Source of the DNA: DATJGR01 sp963780795
Lineage (GTDB): Bacteria > Pseudomonadota > Gammaproteobacteria > Pseudomonadales > Azotimanducaceae
Direction of reading: 5' to 3'
Assembly (NCBI GenBank): GCA_963780795.1
Contig: CAWADH010000001.1
Location: forward strand, 248,001-312,000
Length of the DNA: 64,000 nt
The position numbers and the translations under genes were made by a program. Shown piece after piece: positions 8,334 to 16,720 of the stretch (position 1 is the first letter of the stretch; each line of letters starts with the position of its first letter). Under the pieces are notes generated by a model. That model was not told the origin of the DNA. It saw only the letters and a program-made list of their open reading frames with translations, and made no database searches.

Positions 8334-8630
8334 CGTTAGGCAACGACGTGACTCGATCTGACGTCGACCAGAGTTCGGCGTATGAACGCGGGCGTTCTCT
8401 TTTCAGCCAAGCCGTCAACATCGGTGCGATTGCTTTGGCTCAGGATCAGCGATCTGGGAAATCTTGGTTGGGTATAGGCGGCACACTCTATGTCGAGGAT
8501 TCGACACACCGACCTAGCGCTCGCGCAACGAGCGGCTGTGGGCTGGATAGGCACGAGAATTGCTCTGACCGCAGTTGTTTTGGATGAGATGGCAGAAGCG
8601 TGAACTACCCAACTTCAGGGGCTGAAGAAA

Positions 8631-8867
8631 ATGCGCTACTACATAGGTGAGCATGACGGCATCGAGCACCCTTTTGACCACAACACATATCGCGCATATT
8701 TCTATTGGCGCGACGGCAACATCCCCCGCGTTCAGTCATTCTCGGTCGAGCAGTTGAAGGGACACATCGCGGATTGCAAAGCGAACCGAGTGTCGACCCA
8801 CAAATACGAACTGGCGCTCGCGCGTTTACAGCGCATGAACGATTCAACGTCTAGCTTGACGCTTTAG
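8631..8867 (+). CDS. Orphan small protein, copy 1 of the MRYYIGEHDG family
   Basis: A 78-residue soluble protein that is closely similar over its whole length to the C-terminal part of the gene at 9434-9892. Shared blocks include MRYYIGEHDGI, NTYRAYFYWR, QSFSVEQL and LQRMN. The start ATG at 8631 has an AGGGG-like signal about nine bases upstream. Selection on the frame is supported by conserved protein with silent and conservative changes between the copies. The family is not recognised; the YFYW and SVEQL segments suggest a compact alpha/beta fold. It differs from its paralogue in lacking the membrane-anchoring N-terminus. Confidence 0.6.
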   Translation: MRYYIGEHDGIEHPFDHNTYRAYFYWRDGNIPRVQSFSVEQLKGHIADCKANRVSTHKYELALARLQRMNDSTSSLTL

Positions 8868-8940
8868 AGCGTCGCTGTAGGGTTTGCGCCCATTTGTAGG
8901 ATTTGCACAAAGCCACTTTGCAAGCAGAGAGATCAGCCGA

Positions 8941-9039
8941 ATGGGTTGGATTGGAGTGATTGTGGTATTGGCATCATTTGCTCTTGCACGACTTACAGCG
9001 ATGCAGAACAGTACGCCCGCCAACATGTCCAACATGTAG
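8941..9039 (+). CDS. Very short membrane peptide, possibly the 5' end of a broken gene
   Basis: A 32-residue frame starting MGWIGVIVVLASFALARL, a clean single hydrophobic helix, then stopping at 9039. Another frame (from 8946) stays open to 9233 and reads protein-like in its second half (SWYRLWDREQPEPPP, then ELKLMLEKYRRSRR). A frameshift could therefore have split one gene of about 95 residues. Between the two MRYYIGEHDG-family genes. Function unknown. Confidence 0.3.
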   Translation: MGWIGVIVVLASFALARLTAMQNSTPANMSNM

Positions 9040-9433
9040 ACCTACTGAGCTGGTATCGGTTATGGGATCGTGAGCAGCCAGAGCCACCGCCGGTTACAGC
9101 GACCGAACTGAAGCTTATGCTCGAAAAATACCGGAGAAGTCGCCGTAACAGCCATGGCAGTAGCCTGCCCGAGACGCAGCCGGTAAGTCTTGAACTCAAA
9201 GCGGGCCAATCCAGGTCCGCAGCGGCTGGTTAGCGCACTACAGCGGAGCCTTTTCACTACCGATAATCAATTCGCGCGACGCGACGGGTACCGTCACCCT
9301 GTGCGCGAAGCGTAGGAAATATCTGGCGTTCGATCGAGCGGCACAACCCGTATGCGCAGCTTGAGCACTGAGAGAAAGTGCATGCAACGGCACACAATCG
9401 ATGCTGGTTGCGATCCGACCTATGAATCCCCGC

Positions 9434-9892
9434 ATGAACGAAAGCGACACTGCACAGCAACGGCATCATCGCAACATTGCCACTCCCGTCGCACTAATGG
9501 CCGGGATCGTGCTGGGCGTAATCGCGGCCCGAAAGCTGCTGCATTCGCACGAGTATGACGTCACCCCGCCCAAAGCCGTAGGTAGTGCGGTGCGCCATCG
9601 GTCTGGGCTTCAACCCGACCGATTGCCGAATCTTGACGCGCAAATGCGCTACTACATCGGCGAACACGACGGGATAAAACATCCGTTCGATCGCAATACC
9701 TATCGCGCGTACTTCTACTGGCGGGAATTGGGGGTCCCGCACATTCAGTCCTTCTCGGTTGAACAATTGGAGGAACTCATCGCAGAGCGCAAAACCAGAG
9801 GAATATCGACAGAGAAAATTGAGCTCGCGATGGCTCACTTGCAGCGGATGAACAATGTCACGCCGCGTATAGGTTCCCAAACCAGCTGGTAG
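9434..9892 (+). CDS. Membrane-anchored paralogue, copy 2 of the MRYYIGEHDG family
   Basis: A 152-residue protein from ATG 9434 (alternatives ATG 9422 and 9401). The N-terminal part has one transmembrane segment at about residues 19-34 (TPVALMAGIVLGVIA) followed by a linker of about 35 residues. The C-terminal 82 residues, from 9644, are closely similar to the free-standing small protein at 8631-8867. The layout suggests that the same domain exists in this locus once in soluble and once in membrane-tethered form. No known domain recognised. It may equally be that translation starts at the internal ATG 9644, which would make both copies the same size. Confidence 0.55.
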   Translation: MNESDTAQQRHHRNIATPVALMAGIVLGVIAARKLLHSHEYDVTPPKAVGSAVRHRSGLQPDRLPNLDAQMRYYIGEHDGIKHPFDRNTYRAYFYWRELGVPHIQSFSVEQLEELIAERKTRGISTEKIELAMAHLQRMNNVTPRIGSQTSW

Positions 9893-9983
9893 TTGCGAAA
9901 CACCTGATGATCACGCTTCGTTGTTCTACGGGATAAACCGCGCGCGTCGCGCTTTCACTGACTGTTGGCGCGGCCAGACCCGG

Positions 9984-10070
9984 GTCGTTGTGTGTTTCGA
10001 CGACGTCTGCCCATTGCAGCGACAACAGCTCGCCTTGGTGCATGCCTTTGAGCAAGGTTTAGAACGGCCT
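9984..10070 (-). pseudogene. Second tyrosine-integrase remnant
   Basis: A short minus-strand fragment reading TLLKGMHQGELLSLQWADVV and then ETHND. It aligns with LSLNTGLRQGELRSLLWADV of the integrase fragment at 4370-4927, the segment around the first catalytic arginine. Here that arginine is histidine (GMHQGE instead of GLRQGE), and a stop codon lies just upstream in the same frame. It is therefore a dead fragment of a related, but not identical, integrase. Confidence 0.6.
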
Positions 10071-10159
10071 CAGGAAGTAGTAGTCACCGGCATAGTTGTC
10101 GCGGTCGAACCTGTGGTACGTGCGACATCCCCTCACGGTCTTCTCGCCCCCTCGAGAGC

Positions 10160-10336
10160 CTATCCGTCGACACAGCCGATCGTATGAGGCATCAGCGACT
10201 CGTCAGGGAAGTCTGCCTGCCAGCGCATTTTGCACTCGGCGATCGCATCGGCTTCTGATGAAGCCTCGATGATGTATTCCGCCAGAATGTTCTCAGGGTC
10301 TTCATCGAGAACGAACCGGACTCTGAACGGCTTCAC
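10160..10336 (-). CDS. Small acidic hypothetical protein
   Basis: A 58-residue frame from GTG 10336 to the stop at 10160, reading VKPFRVRFVLDEDPEN, then ILAEYIIEASSEADAIAECK and MRWQADFPDESLMP. A beta-strand followed by an EASSEADAI helix resembles small ferredoxin-like domains that handle residue-modifying or host-defence cargo only in a general way; no family is assigned. It lies downstream of the copy-2 GRNYDNREL gene on the same strand, 91 bp apart, and may share its transcript. No equivalent follows copy 1. Confidence 0.45.
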   Translation of the reverse strand: MKPFRVRFVLDEDPENILAEYIIEASSEADAIAECKMRWQADFPDESLMPHTIGCVDG

Positions 10337-10427
10337 GGAGAATCCTGCAAAATCACTGAAGATTAGCCAGGCCTCGCGGGAACATCTGTGACCCCTGCCC
10401 AGAGTTGGAAACGTCGTGAGAGCCACC

Positions 10428-10724
10428 TCATGATCCCGTGCGCTCACTATCGAGGTTCGGCGCCAGTTCCGAATCGTCGCGATAGAACGCCTCGGCGCGC
10501 ACCACCAGGTCGTCCGGCAACTTGTGCCAGTCGACATAGACTCTCTTGTTGAGATCGTCGCAGTACGGCCGCACGCCAATCTCAGCGAGCTTCACCAGTA
10601 GAGATTCATAGTCGGAAACGCCGAACAGCGGGAACAACTCTCGATTGTCGTAGTTGCGACCCCAGTGCCGGCTCGACCCTTTGCTACTCCTGCCAATTCC
10701 CTCCGGCGGCGATCGGATGTACAT
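10428..10724 (-). CDS. Orphan small protein, copy 2 of the GRNYDNREL family
   Basis: A 98-residue protein beginning at ATG 10724 (MYIRSPPEGIG). It is the better-preserved copy of the family also seen at 6102-6371, sharing GRNYDNREL, FGVSDYESLLVKLAEIGVRPY and the final RAEAFYRDD. The C-terminal extension after that point (about 15 residues) differs between copies. The sequence predicts alternating helix and strand with a conserved acidic-aromatic end. I do not recognise the family and do not assign a function. Neighbours are a small acidic protein gene downstream and exonuclease III divergently upstream. Confidence 0.55.
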   Translation of the reverse strand: MYIRSPPEGIGRSSKGSSRHWGRNYDNRELFPLFGVSDYESLLVKLAEIGVRPYCDDLNKRVYVDWHKLPDDLVVRAEAFYRDDSELAPNLDSERTGS

Positions 10725-10813
10725 GGTCGACGCTCCTCACAACGGTCGCTGCAAAAACGCGCGCGGCACGGTGCTTGCTACCGGCGAGTTTCAGCATAGA
10801 GCGGTTCATCCGA

Positions 10814-11593
10814 ATGGTGCGACTTGCAACGTTCAACGTGAACGGAATCAACGCGAGATTGCCGGCGCTGTTGCGGTATCTGGCCGATGAGGCGCCCGAC
10901 ATTGTTTGTCTTCAGGAACTCAAAGCTGTCGACGAGAACTTTCCAGTCGGTGCGTTGGAAGCCGCGGGCTACGGCGCTGTCTGGCACGGACAGAAAAGCT
11001 GGAATGGAGTTGCCATACTGGCTCGGGACGACAATCCTAATGAGAGATGCCGCGGACTTCCCGGCGATGCAGACGACGTTCACAGTCGATATATCGAGGC
11101 GACCGTGTGCGGCTTGGTCGTAGGCTGTTTGTATCTACCCAACGGCAATCCGGTACCCGGTCCAAAGTTCGAATACAAACTTCGTTGGCTCGAACGCCTG
11201 ACGATGCACGCGCAACGGCTTCTCGACGAAGGTTCACCGACGGTTCTTGCGGGCGATTACAACGTTATTCCGACGGAACTGGATGTATATGCACCAGAAC
11301 GGTGGGTCGATGATGCCCTGTTTCGTCCGGAGGTACGCGAGGCATACCACTCGCTATTGCGACAAGGATGGATGGATGCATTGCGTTACATGCATCCCGA
11401 ACAGCACATCTTTACGTTCTGGAAGTACTTTCGGAATGCATTCGTTCGCGATGCTGGACTACGCATCGATCATGTGTTGCTCAGCCCCGCGATCGCGAAG
11501 CGTTTGATCAGCGCCACCGTATTGCGAGATGTACGCGGACGGGAGAAGGCGAGCGACCACGCGCCAGTCTGGATCGAAATCGGGTCGCCTTGA
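10814..11593 (+). CDS. xth: Exodeoxyribonuclease III (AP endonuclease)
   Basis: Base-excision repair nuclease of 259 residues. It cleaves at abasic sites and removes 3' blocking groups, and has 3'-5' exonuclease activity in this family. The endonuclease/exonuclease/phosphatase fold is complete: N-terminal TFNVNGINAR (metal/phosphate-binding Asn), LQELK with the metal-binding Glu at 35, GDYNVIP with Asp148 and Asn150, and the final SDHAPV with catalytic His249. The ATG at 10814 (MVRLATFNVNG) matches the family's usual N-terminus; the frame opens 13 codons earlier. It is divergent from the orphan gene at 10428 and marks a return to recognisable core function inside the accessory region. Confidence 0.93.
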   Translation: MVRLATFNVNGINARLPALLRYLADEAPDIVCLQELKAVDENFPVGALEAAGYGAVWHGQKSWNGVAILARDDNPNERCRGLPGDADDVHSRYIEATVCGLVVGCLYLPNGNPVPGPKFEYKLRWLERLTMHAQRLLDEGSPTVLAGDYNVIPTELDVYAPERWVDDALFRPEVREAYHSLLRQGWMDALRYMHPEQHIFTFWKYFRNAFVRDAGLRIDHVLLSPAIAKRLISATVLRDVRGREKASDHAPVWIEIGSP

Positions 11594-11828
11594 ATGGGCT
11601 GCATGGCGAATCTCAACCGATTGCATCGCAATTCCTCATCCGGTGTCATCGGCTCATCTATTCGCCCGAAGCTGTTCGAGGCCATCGTGGTGCGCGAGTT
11701 CCCACAGTGCGCGGCCGAGGCCAGAATAGTGGCGTGGCGATGGCTGGCACCGCGGAGCCCGGACCATCGCGCCGATGCGGCTGCCGATCGCAGCGGCGTG
11801 GTTGAAGAACTGACGATTCGTCGAGGCG

Positions 11829-12104
11829 TCAGTTCAGCCACTCTTCCGCGATGCGGAACAGCTCGGGCGCCACTCTTCTCGCCTCCGAGTCCGCTTCGTC
11901 CCGCGATATGGGTTTGGGATATCCACGCGAGACGCTGATGTCTCCGAGGCTGATCCTGAACACCCATTGATTGCCGTCGTCGTACGCACCGTCTTCCAGG
12001 AACGTCCACTGAATCTCTACGCCCCGGTGCCCGAACTCCCCTCGCATTACCCCATCCTCCCGATCATCCGAGCTTTTTCTTGATGTGCGAATCGCCTGAG
12101 CCAT
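11829..12104 (-). CDS. Hypothetical protein
   Basis: A 91-residue protein starting at ATG 12104 with AGGAG seven bases upstream. The N-terminal 20 residues are charged. The middle has beta-strand character (VEIQWTFLEDGAYDDGNQWVF is split across two strands) and the end is a helix (ISRDEADSEARRVAPELF onward). The composition and start signal support a real gene. No family recognised, and no functional link with its neighbours (exonuclease III convergent, sulfotransferase-like gene divergent) is evident. Confidence 0.55.
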   Translation of the reverse strand: MAQAIRTSRKSSDDREDGVMRGEFGHRGVEIQWTFLEDGAYDDGNQWVFRISLGDISVSRGYPKPISRDEADSEARRVAPELFRIAEEWLN

Positions 12105-12323
12105 GACCGACTCCTATGCAATCGGCCGGCCAATTGCGCGACGAACGGTCCGCGACGTAGTCCAAGGCCTACGCCGATTCGCGCCGCTCACCCTTGATCG
12201 GAGCCCTGGTAAGGCTTACGAGCCATTGCAGGAATTACACCTCTGCTTTTCCATTTCCTGCACTCGCCTCGACCGTTTGCGCAGTAGGTTGGGAGAAGGC
12301 CGAAAGACGACGATCATGGACGC

Positions 12324-13154
12324 ATGAGTGATCTGCAGTTCAACACCTTTCTGGTATTCCCGGTTGCATTGCCGCCACAAAGAAAGCAGCACTACCTGTT
12401 CGTACTGAGCCACATGCGCAGCTACTCGAGCCTGCTCGCCCACGTGCTGGGAAATTCCCCGGAAATCGACGGTTACGGTGAGACGCGTACCTTGTATCGG
12501 CACAAGTTCGACTTGTGGCGTTTACGTCAACGCGTGCGCCGTTCGAACGACGCGAGCCTTCGAGGTCGATGGCTTCTGGACAAGATTCTGCAAAACTACA
12601 TCATGCCGCCGGACCGACTGATCGCAAAAGAGCGCGTGCGCGCAATCATTCTCCTGCGCAATCCAGAGAGCACAATACGCAGCATCGTCACCATGTTGAG
12701 CACACACTCGCGCGCGTCTCGCCTTCCCAAACCAACTCCGGAGTGGGCTTGCGAATACTACGTGTCGCGTCTTCACCGCCTGCGCATCGACGGCGAGCGC
12801 TTGCGAGAACGCGCAATCTACTTCGACGCCGAAGCGCTGATCGACAGACCTGGTCAGATCCTCGCGGCTCTAAGTAATTGGTTGGGCCTGGAGGCGCCTT
12901 TGACGTCGGACTATCGAGTGTCGCTGCGCACAGGCGAACTCGGTTTCGGAGACCCTTCCGAGAACATTCAGTCGGGGCGCATTCTCGATGCGTCCGCCTC
13001 CACCATCTCGACCGACGTCCACGTCTCGAAACCGACTCTGCTAGAAGCCGAAGCTGCCTATCAGAGGTGTCGGGACTCGCTCATCCGGCATTGCCAGGTG
13101 GCGGACGAGGGACTCTGGCGGCAGGAAGTGAACTGGCTGGAACTCATCGCGTAG
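12324..13154 (+). CDS. Sulfotransferase-like protein
   Basis: A 276-residue protein with the sulfotransferase fold pattern: an early phosphosulfate-binding-type loop in LFVLSHMRSYSSLLAHVL (residues about 25-42, followed by GNSPEIDGYGE), a second conserved block AIILLRNPESTIRSIVTML (3'-phosphate-binding strand and Arg/Ser), and a late helix-rich region. Family enzymes transfer sulfate from PAPS to a carbohydrate, peptide or small molecule. The substrate is unknown and no PAPS-synthesis genes are nearby. The start ATG at 12324 overlaps the stop of a short unlikely frame and is used here. A role in decorating surface polysaccharide would fit the PEP-CTERM gene at 5.4 kb, but this is speculation. 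Confidence 0.75.
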   Translation: MSDLQFNTFLVFPVALPPQRKQHYLFVLSHMRSYSSLLAHVLGNSPEIDGYGETRTLYRHKFDLWRLRQRVRRSNDASLRGRWLLDKILQNYIMPPDRLIAKERVRAIILLRNPESTIRSIVTMLSTHSRASRLPKPTPEWACEYYVSRLHRLRIDGERLRERAIYFDAEALIDRPGQILAALSNWLGLEAPLTSDYRVSLRTGELGFGDPSENIQSGRILDASASTISTDVHVSKPTLLEAEAAYQRCRDSLIRHCQVADEGLWRQEVNWLELIA

Positions 13155-13275
13155 AACTCGATCAGTCAAGATTTCGCCGAGCCACTGGTGTCACCTCCAG
13201 ATCGCGAAACACGGCACAGCAGGGCTACCCCCTTCGGGGCACTCTTCGTCCACGCGAATGTGGATCGATCGAGCA

Positions 13276-13497
13276 ATGGCAATCTCAGAGTGGTATCAGA
13301 TCAACGACGTTCCGGTTGGAACCGAACGGCGCGCCAGCGGCAAATGGCGCGTCGAATACAACGACATGATGACGCGTATTCGCGTATCGACGAACCAGAA
13401 AGCCTATTCAGACTGGGTGCATTCGGGACTCGACATCGAAGCGTACCGCGAGATCGCCGAACACATCATTGCGGAACTCAATCGCAAACCTCACTGA
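13276..13497 (+). CDS. Small hypothetical protein
   Basis: A 73-residue protein starting at ATG 13276 (MAISEWYQINDVPVG). It is a mixed strand and helix protein, with RVEYNDMMTRIRVSTNQKAY strands followed by an IEAYREIAEHIIAEL helix. The composition is protein-like and differs from the shadow frames around it. No family assigned. It follows the sulfotransferase-like gene by 121 bp on the same strand. Confidence 0.5.
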   Translation: MAISEWYQINDVPVGTERRASGKWRVEYNDMMTRIRVSTNQKAYSDWVHSGLDIEAYREIAEHIIAELNRKPH

Positions 13498-13542
13498 CTG
13501 CGCGCCTGCGTCTTTTCGTTGGGATCTGAATGCTTCCGGCGA

Positions 13543-13659
13543 TCAGCCCAGAAACGACACGATCAACGATACGAGAAGCGATACCAGCACTTGCCCATGG
13601 GTGAGCGGCTCACCGACCTGACTCTCGATCACCGCGTTTCGATCTGCAACGGTTTGCAT
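13543..13659 (-). CDS. Very small tail-anchored membrane peptide
   Basis: A 38-residue frame from ATG 13659 (MQTVADRNAVIE) whose last 14 residues (VLVSLLVSLIVSFL) form one hydrophobic helix ending at the C-terminus. An AGG lies about nine bases upstream. The frame is open for 34 further codons upstream with shadow-like composition. Size and layout match the abundant class of small bacterial membrane peptides, but support is modest. Confidence 0.35.
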   Translation of the reverse strand: MQTVADRNAVIESQVGEPLTHGQVLVSLLVSLIVSFLG

Positions 13660-13980
13660 GATCGCGATACCTCGAAATGGAACACGATTCCATTCAGCGC
13701 CGAAGTCGCTCTCGAAGGCAGCGGAGCGCCTCCGCAACACCGGTAGGAACGCGGGCCGCAAAACGTAAGGAGTTCCTTACATCAGTCGGTTCCTCCGAGA
13801 ACCTACAGCGGTCGTCCGCTTTCTCTCCATGGATGCTGCGTAGCGTGTGTCGGGTGCGCCTGATTTCAGGTGAAAACGTTGGAAACGGTCGAAAAGTTCC
13901 TCACAGACTCACTGCAGCTCTGGCGACTGCATGGGAGAAGCTTGCACGCAGGCCATGTCGTAATCGTTGGCCGAGGACAT

Positions 13981-14301
13981 ATGAAGTATCCGATCGTGAT
14001 GTTCCTGCTGTTGATCTGCGATGTCGCTTACGCGCGTGCTCCGCATCCAGCCGACGACGCGATGGATCGCGATCTTGCCGAACAGCCGTTTCTGCGCGAA
14101 TACGGCATGGGTGTGCTCCGCATGCCGATGGACGGCGGGAAAATCTACGGCTGGAAACTCAACGAATCCGTAACGTTCGGTCGCTTCAAGGGTGAGAGCG
14201 ACGAGTTCGGATTCAGCTTCGAAGTGGATTCGCGCCAGCGCGTCGAAGTGACTACCGATGGCGTACGTTGGCGCAAAGCAATCGGCGGCGGATCTCGCTG
14301 A
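13981..14301 (+). CDS. Small exported hypothetical protein
   Basis: A 106-residue protein. The ATG at 13981 starts a typical signal peptide (MKYPIVMFLLLICDVAYARA, cleavage near residue 20). The mature part of about 86 residues has strand-rich segments (ESVTFGRFKGESDEFGFSFEVDSRQ). No cysteine pair, lipobox or known domain is visible. The longer upstream extension of the frame (from 13870) lacks protein-like character. Function unknown; likely periplasmic. Confidence 0.6.
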   Translation: MKYPIVMFLLLICDVAYARAPHPADDAMDRDLAEQPFLREYGMGVLRMPMDGGKIYGWKLNESVTFGRFKGESDEFGFSFEVDSRQRVEVTTDGVRWRKAIGGGSR

Positions 14302-14389
14302 TCGTTCGTGTGCGGGGCAATGTCGCGCCCACTCCTGGCCTAGGCCGGAACCGCTCCGTTAGAGTGGCGGTCCGCTCAACGTCGTGCAC

Positions 14390-15709
14390 ATGAGTACCAA
14401 TCTCGGCCTGATTCTCGCGTCGATCCTCCTGGTTCTGCTGAACGGTTTCTTCGTAGCGGCTGAGTTCGCCATCGTGAAATTGCGGCGGACGCGCGCCGAT
14501 GCGCTCGAGACCATCTCAGGCTGGCGCGGCGCCGTGCTCGCGCGCGTGCATCGCAACCTGGATGCATACCTGTCGGCGTGCCAGCTCGGCATTACGCTCG
14601 CATCGCTCGGCCTCGGTTGGATCGGCGAGCCTGCATTCGCGGGTGTGCTCGAACCCGTGTTCGCTCGGCTCGGCATCGACAATCCGCAGACCGTCTCGAC
14701 GATCTCGTTCCTGATCGCTTTCATGACGTTGTCGTATCTGCACATCGTGGTGGGCGAGCTGGCACCGAAGTCGTTGGCCATTCGCAAATCGGAAAGCGTC
14801 TCTCTATGGACCGCCATTCCGCTGTATATCTTCTACTGGTGCATGTTCCCGGTGATCTGGAGTTTGAACCACAGCGCGTTCTGGGTGTTGCGCCAGTTCA
14901 ATCTCGATCTCACGAGCGACACCGAAAACGACTACACGATCGACGAGATCAAACTGATTCTCCGGGCATCGCTGGTCGACTCGAAGTTCGCCGGCGCCGA
15001 CTGGCGCGCGCTGGCGCAAGCGTTGGGATTCGGTGACGCCGAAGTGGCCGACGTGATGCGTCCAATGAGCGAAGCGATCGTGCTGTCGAGGGCCGAGCCG
15101 ATCGACGAGAACATGGCGAGAGTCGAAACGCACAAGTTCTCCCGCTACCCGTACGTCGATGCCGACGGTAACGTCATCGGCATCGTCCACTTGAAGGATC
15201 TGCTGCTGCCGCAACGCGAACTTCCACACGATGCGCTCGAGAAAGCCGCCAAGCCCGCCCTCCTCGTCGCACCGGACCTTCCTGCATCGATCCTGCTCCA
15301 GCGATTCCGGCTCGAAGGGCACCATATGGCGATCGTTGGCTCGTCCACTCAGCGCGCGTCGGGCTTCCTCACGTTCGACGATCTGCTAAGCGCATTGATG
15401 GGCGGCATCCGCGACGAGTTCCGAAGTTCGAAAACCGACTGGACCCGGCTGGAAGACGGTTCGCTGATCTCTCGCGGCTCGCTGCCGATCTTCACGCTCG
15501 AACAGACGCTGGCGATCGACATCGAAGCCAACGGCGCGCGCACCGTCAGCGGACTGATCCTCCAGAAACTCGAGATGCTGCCGCGGGCCGGACAGCGCAT
15601 CGAGTTCGACAACTTCGATGTAGTGGTGGAGAGGATGGACGGCGCCCGCATCGAGCAGCTTCGCATTTCGCCGGCCGATCGGACGGATCAGGACGACTTC
15701 AAGGACTGA
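14390..15709 (+). CDS. HlyC/CorC (CNNM) family membrane protein with CBS pair
   Basis: Membrane protein of 439 residues in the UPF0053/CNNM family, linked to magnesium/cobalt efflux or ion homeostasis. Domains in order: DUF21 transmembrane domain (about 1-190, starting with LILASILLVLLNGFFVAAEFA), two CBS domains (about 205-325; VMRPMSEAIVL and GIVHLKDLLL blocks), and a CorC/HlyC C-terminal domain (about 340-425; EDGSLISRGSLPIFTLEQ). The ATG at 14390 is chosen over GTG 14384. Length and order match the family. It is probably not a haemolysin despite the historical name. No operon partner is obvious. Confidence 0.9.
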   Translation: MSTNLGLILASILLVLLNGFFVAAEFAIVKLRRTRADALETISGWRGAVLARVHRNLDAYLSACQLGITLASLGLGWIGEPAFAGVLEPVFARLGIDNPQTVSTISFLIAFMTLSYLHIVVGELAPKSLAIRKSESVSLWTAIPLYIFYWCMFPVIWSLNHSAFWVLRQFNLDLTSDTENDYTIDEIKLILRASLVDSKFAGADWRALAQALGFGDAEVADVMRPMSEAIVLSRAEPIDENMARVETHKFSRYPYVDADGNVIGIVHLKDLLLPQRELPHDALEKAAKPALLVAPDLPASILLQRFRLEGHHMAIVGSSTQRASGFLTFDDLLSALMGGIRDEFRSSKTDWTRLEDGSLISRGSLPIFTLEQTLAIDIEANGARTVSGLILQKLEMLPRAGQRIEFDNFDVVVERMDGARIEQLRISPADRTDQDDFKD

Positions 15710-15781
15710 CCCACGATCGCGGTTGCAAACCGCACGTCGCGTGAAGGATCCTCCGCGTCTTTCCATTTTCAGAGACGCGCC

Positions 15782-16699
15782 ATGCCCGACATCATCCTGC
15801 ACCACTACGACGTTTCGCCTTTCTCGGAAAAAGTGCGTCTGCTGTTCGGCTTGAAGAACCTCGCGTGGCAGTCGGTGATACAGCCGGTGATCATGCCGAA
15901 ACCAGATCTGGTCCCGCTGACGGGCGGCTATCGCCGCATTCCGGTCATGCAGATCGGCGCCGACGTCTTCTGCGACAGCCAGGTCATCCTCTCCGAGATT
16001 GAACGGCGTGTGCCGGAACCAAAAGCGCTGCTCGGCCCGAGCTTCGCCATCAACCTGTGGGCGGACCGGTTGTTCTTTCAAACGACGATTCCAGTGTTGT
16101 TCGGTCAGATGCGCGAGGGCCAACTCGATCAGGCGTTCATCGACGACCGCACCAAGCTCTCGGGGCAGCCGTTCAACCTGCAAGCGATGAAGGCTGCATC
16201 CGGCATGATGAAAGGACCGTGGCGCGCTCAAGCGGCGTGGATCGAGCAGGCGCTTGCAACCAGCGGTGGCGACTTTCTGTTCGGCGAATCGCCGAGCATC
16301 GGCGACTTCTCCGCGTACATGAATTTCTGGTTCCTGGGCGGTTCGCAACCCGGCACGGTCGACGAATTGACGCGCGGCCTGGACCGGGTAACCGCGTGGC
16401 GTAAACGCATCGCCGCGATCGGCCACGGCAAGCGCACGAACGTCACCCCGGCCGACGCCATCGCCGTGGCGAAAGCGAGCGAGCCGTCAATTACCGTGCC
16501 GCACGATCCGAACGATCCCTCGGGCATTTCACCTGGCGACGCAGCCGTCGTAATGGCGGACGACTACGGCCGTGAGCCGTTGAAAGGCAAGCTCGTTGCC
16601 GCGAATCAGGATCGGGTGATCATCGAGCGGATCGATCCGGCGCTCGGCCGGATGCATCTGCACGTGCCGCGGATGGGCTTTCTGCTAACGAGGGACTGA
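15782..16699 (+). CDS. Glutathione S-transferase family protein with C-terminal extension
   Basis: A 305-residue cytosolic protein. The N-terminal 80 residues form a thioredoxin-like GST domain (HHYDVSPFSEKVRLLFG, RRIPVMQIG with the cis-proline, and FCDSQVIL contacting glutathione). A helical domain follows to about residue 225, including the GESPSIGDFSAYMNFWF segment typical of the GST C-terminal domain. About 80 residues then form an unusual extension (SGISPGDAAVVMADDYGREP onward) that ordinary GSTs of about 210 residues lack. The substrate is unknown. It sits between the CorC-type gene and a convergent hot-dog enzyme gene. Confidence 0.82.
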   Translation: MPDIILHHYDVSPFSEKVRLLFGLKNLAWQSVIQPVIMPKPDLVPLTGGYRRIPVMQIGADVFCDSQVILSEIERRVPEPKALLGPSFAINLWADRLFFQTTIPVLFGQMREGQLDQAFIDDRTKLSGQPFNLQAMKAASGMMKGPWRAQAAWIEQALATSGGDFLFGESPSIGDFSAYMNFWFLGGSQPGTVDELTRGLDRVTAWRKRIAAIGHGKRTNVTPADAIAVAKASEPSITVPHDPNDPSGISPGDAAVVMADDYGREPLKGKLVAANQDRVIIERIDPALGRMHLHVPRMGFLLTRD

Positions 16700-16720
16700 T
16701 GGTGCGCGGCCGTCGACTGC

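Noticed and set aside
7603..8421. Long minus-strand frame (272 codons), Ser/Pro/Leu-rich
   Set aside because: It arises because the C-poor purine strand has few stop codons in reverse; composition follows the tract, not a protein family.
8213..8587. Plus-strand frame rich in Gly, Arg and Glu
   Set aside because: Same composition artefact of the purine tract; the part after 8335 is unrelated shadow text.
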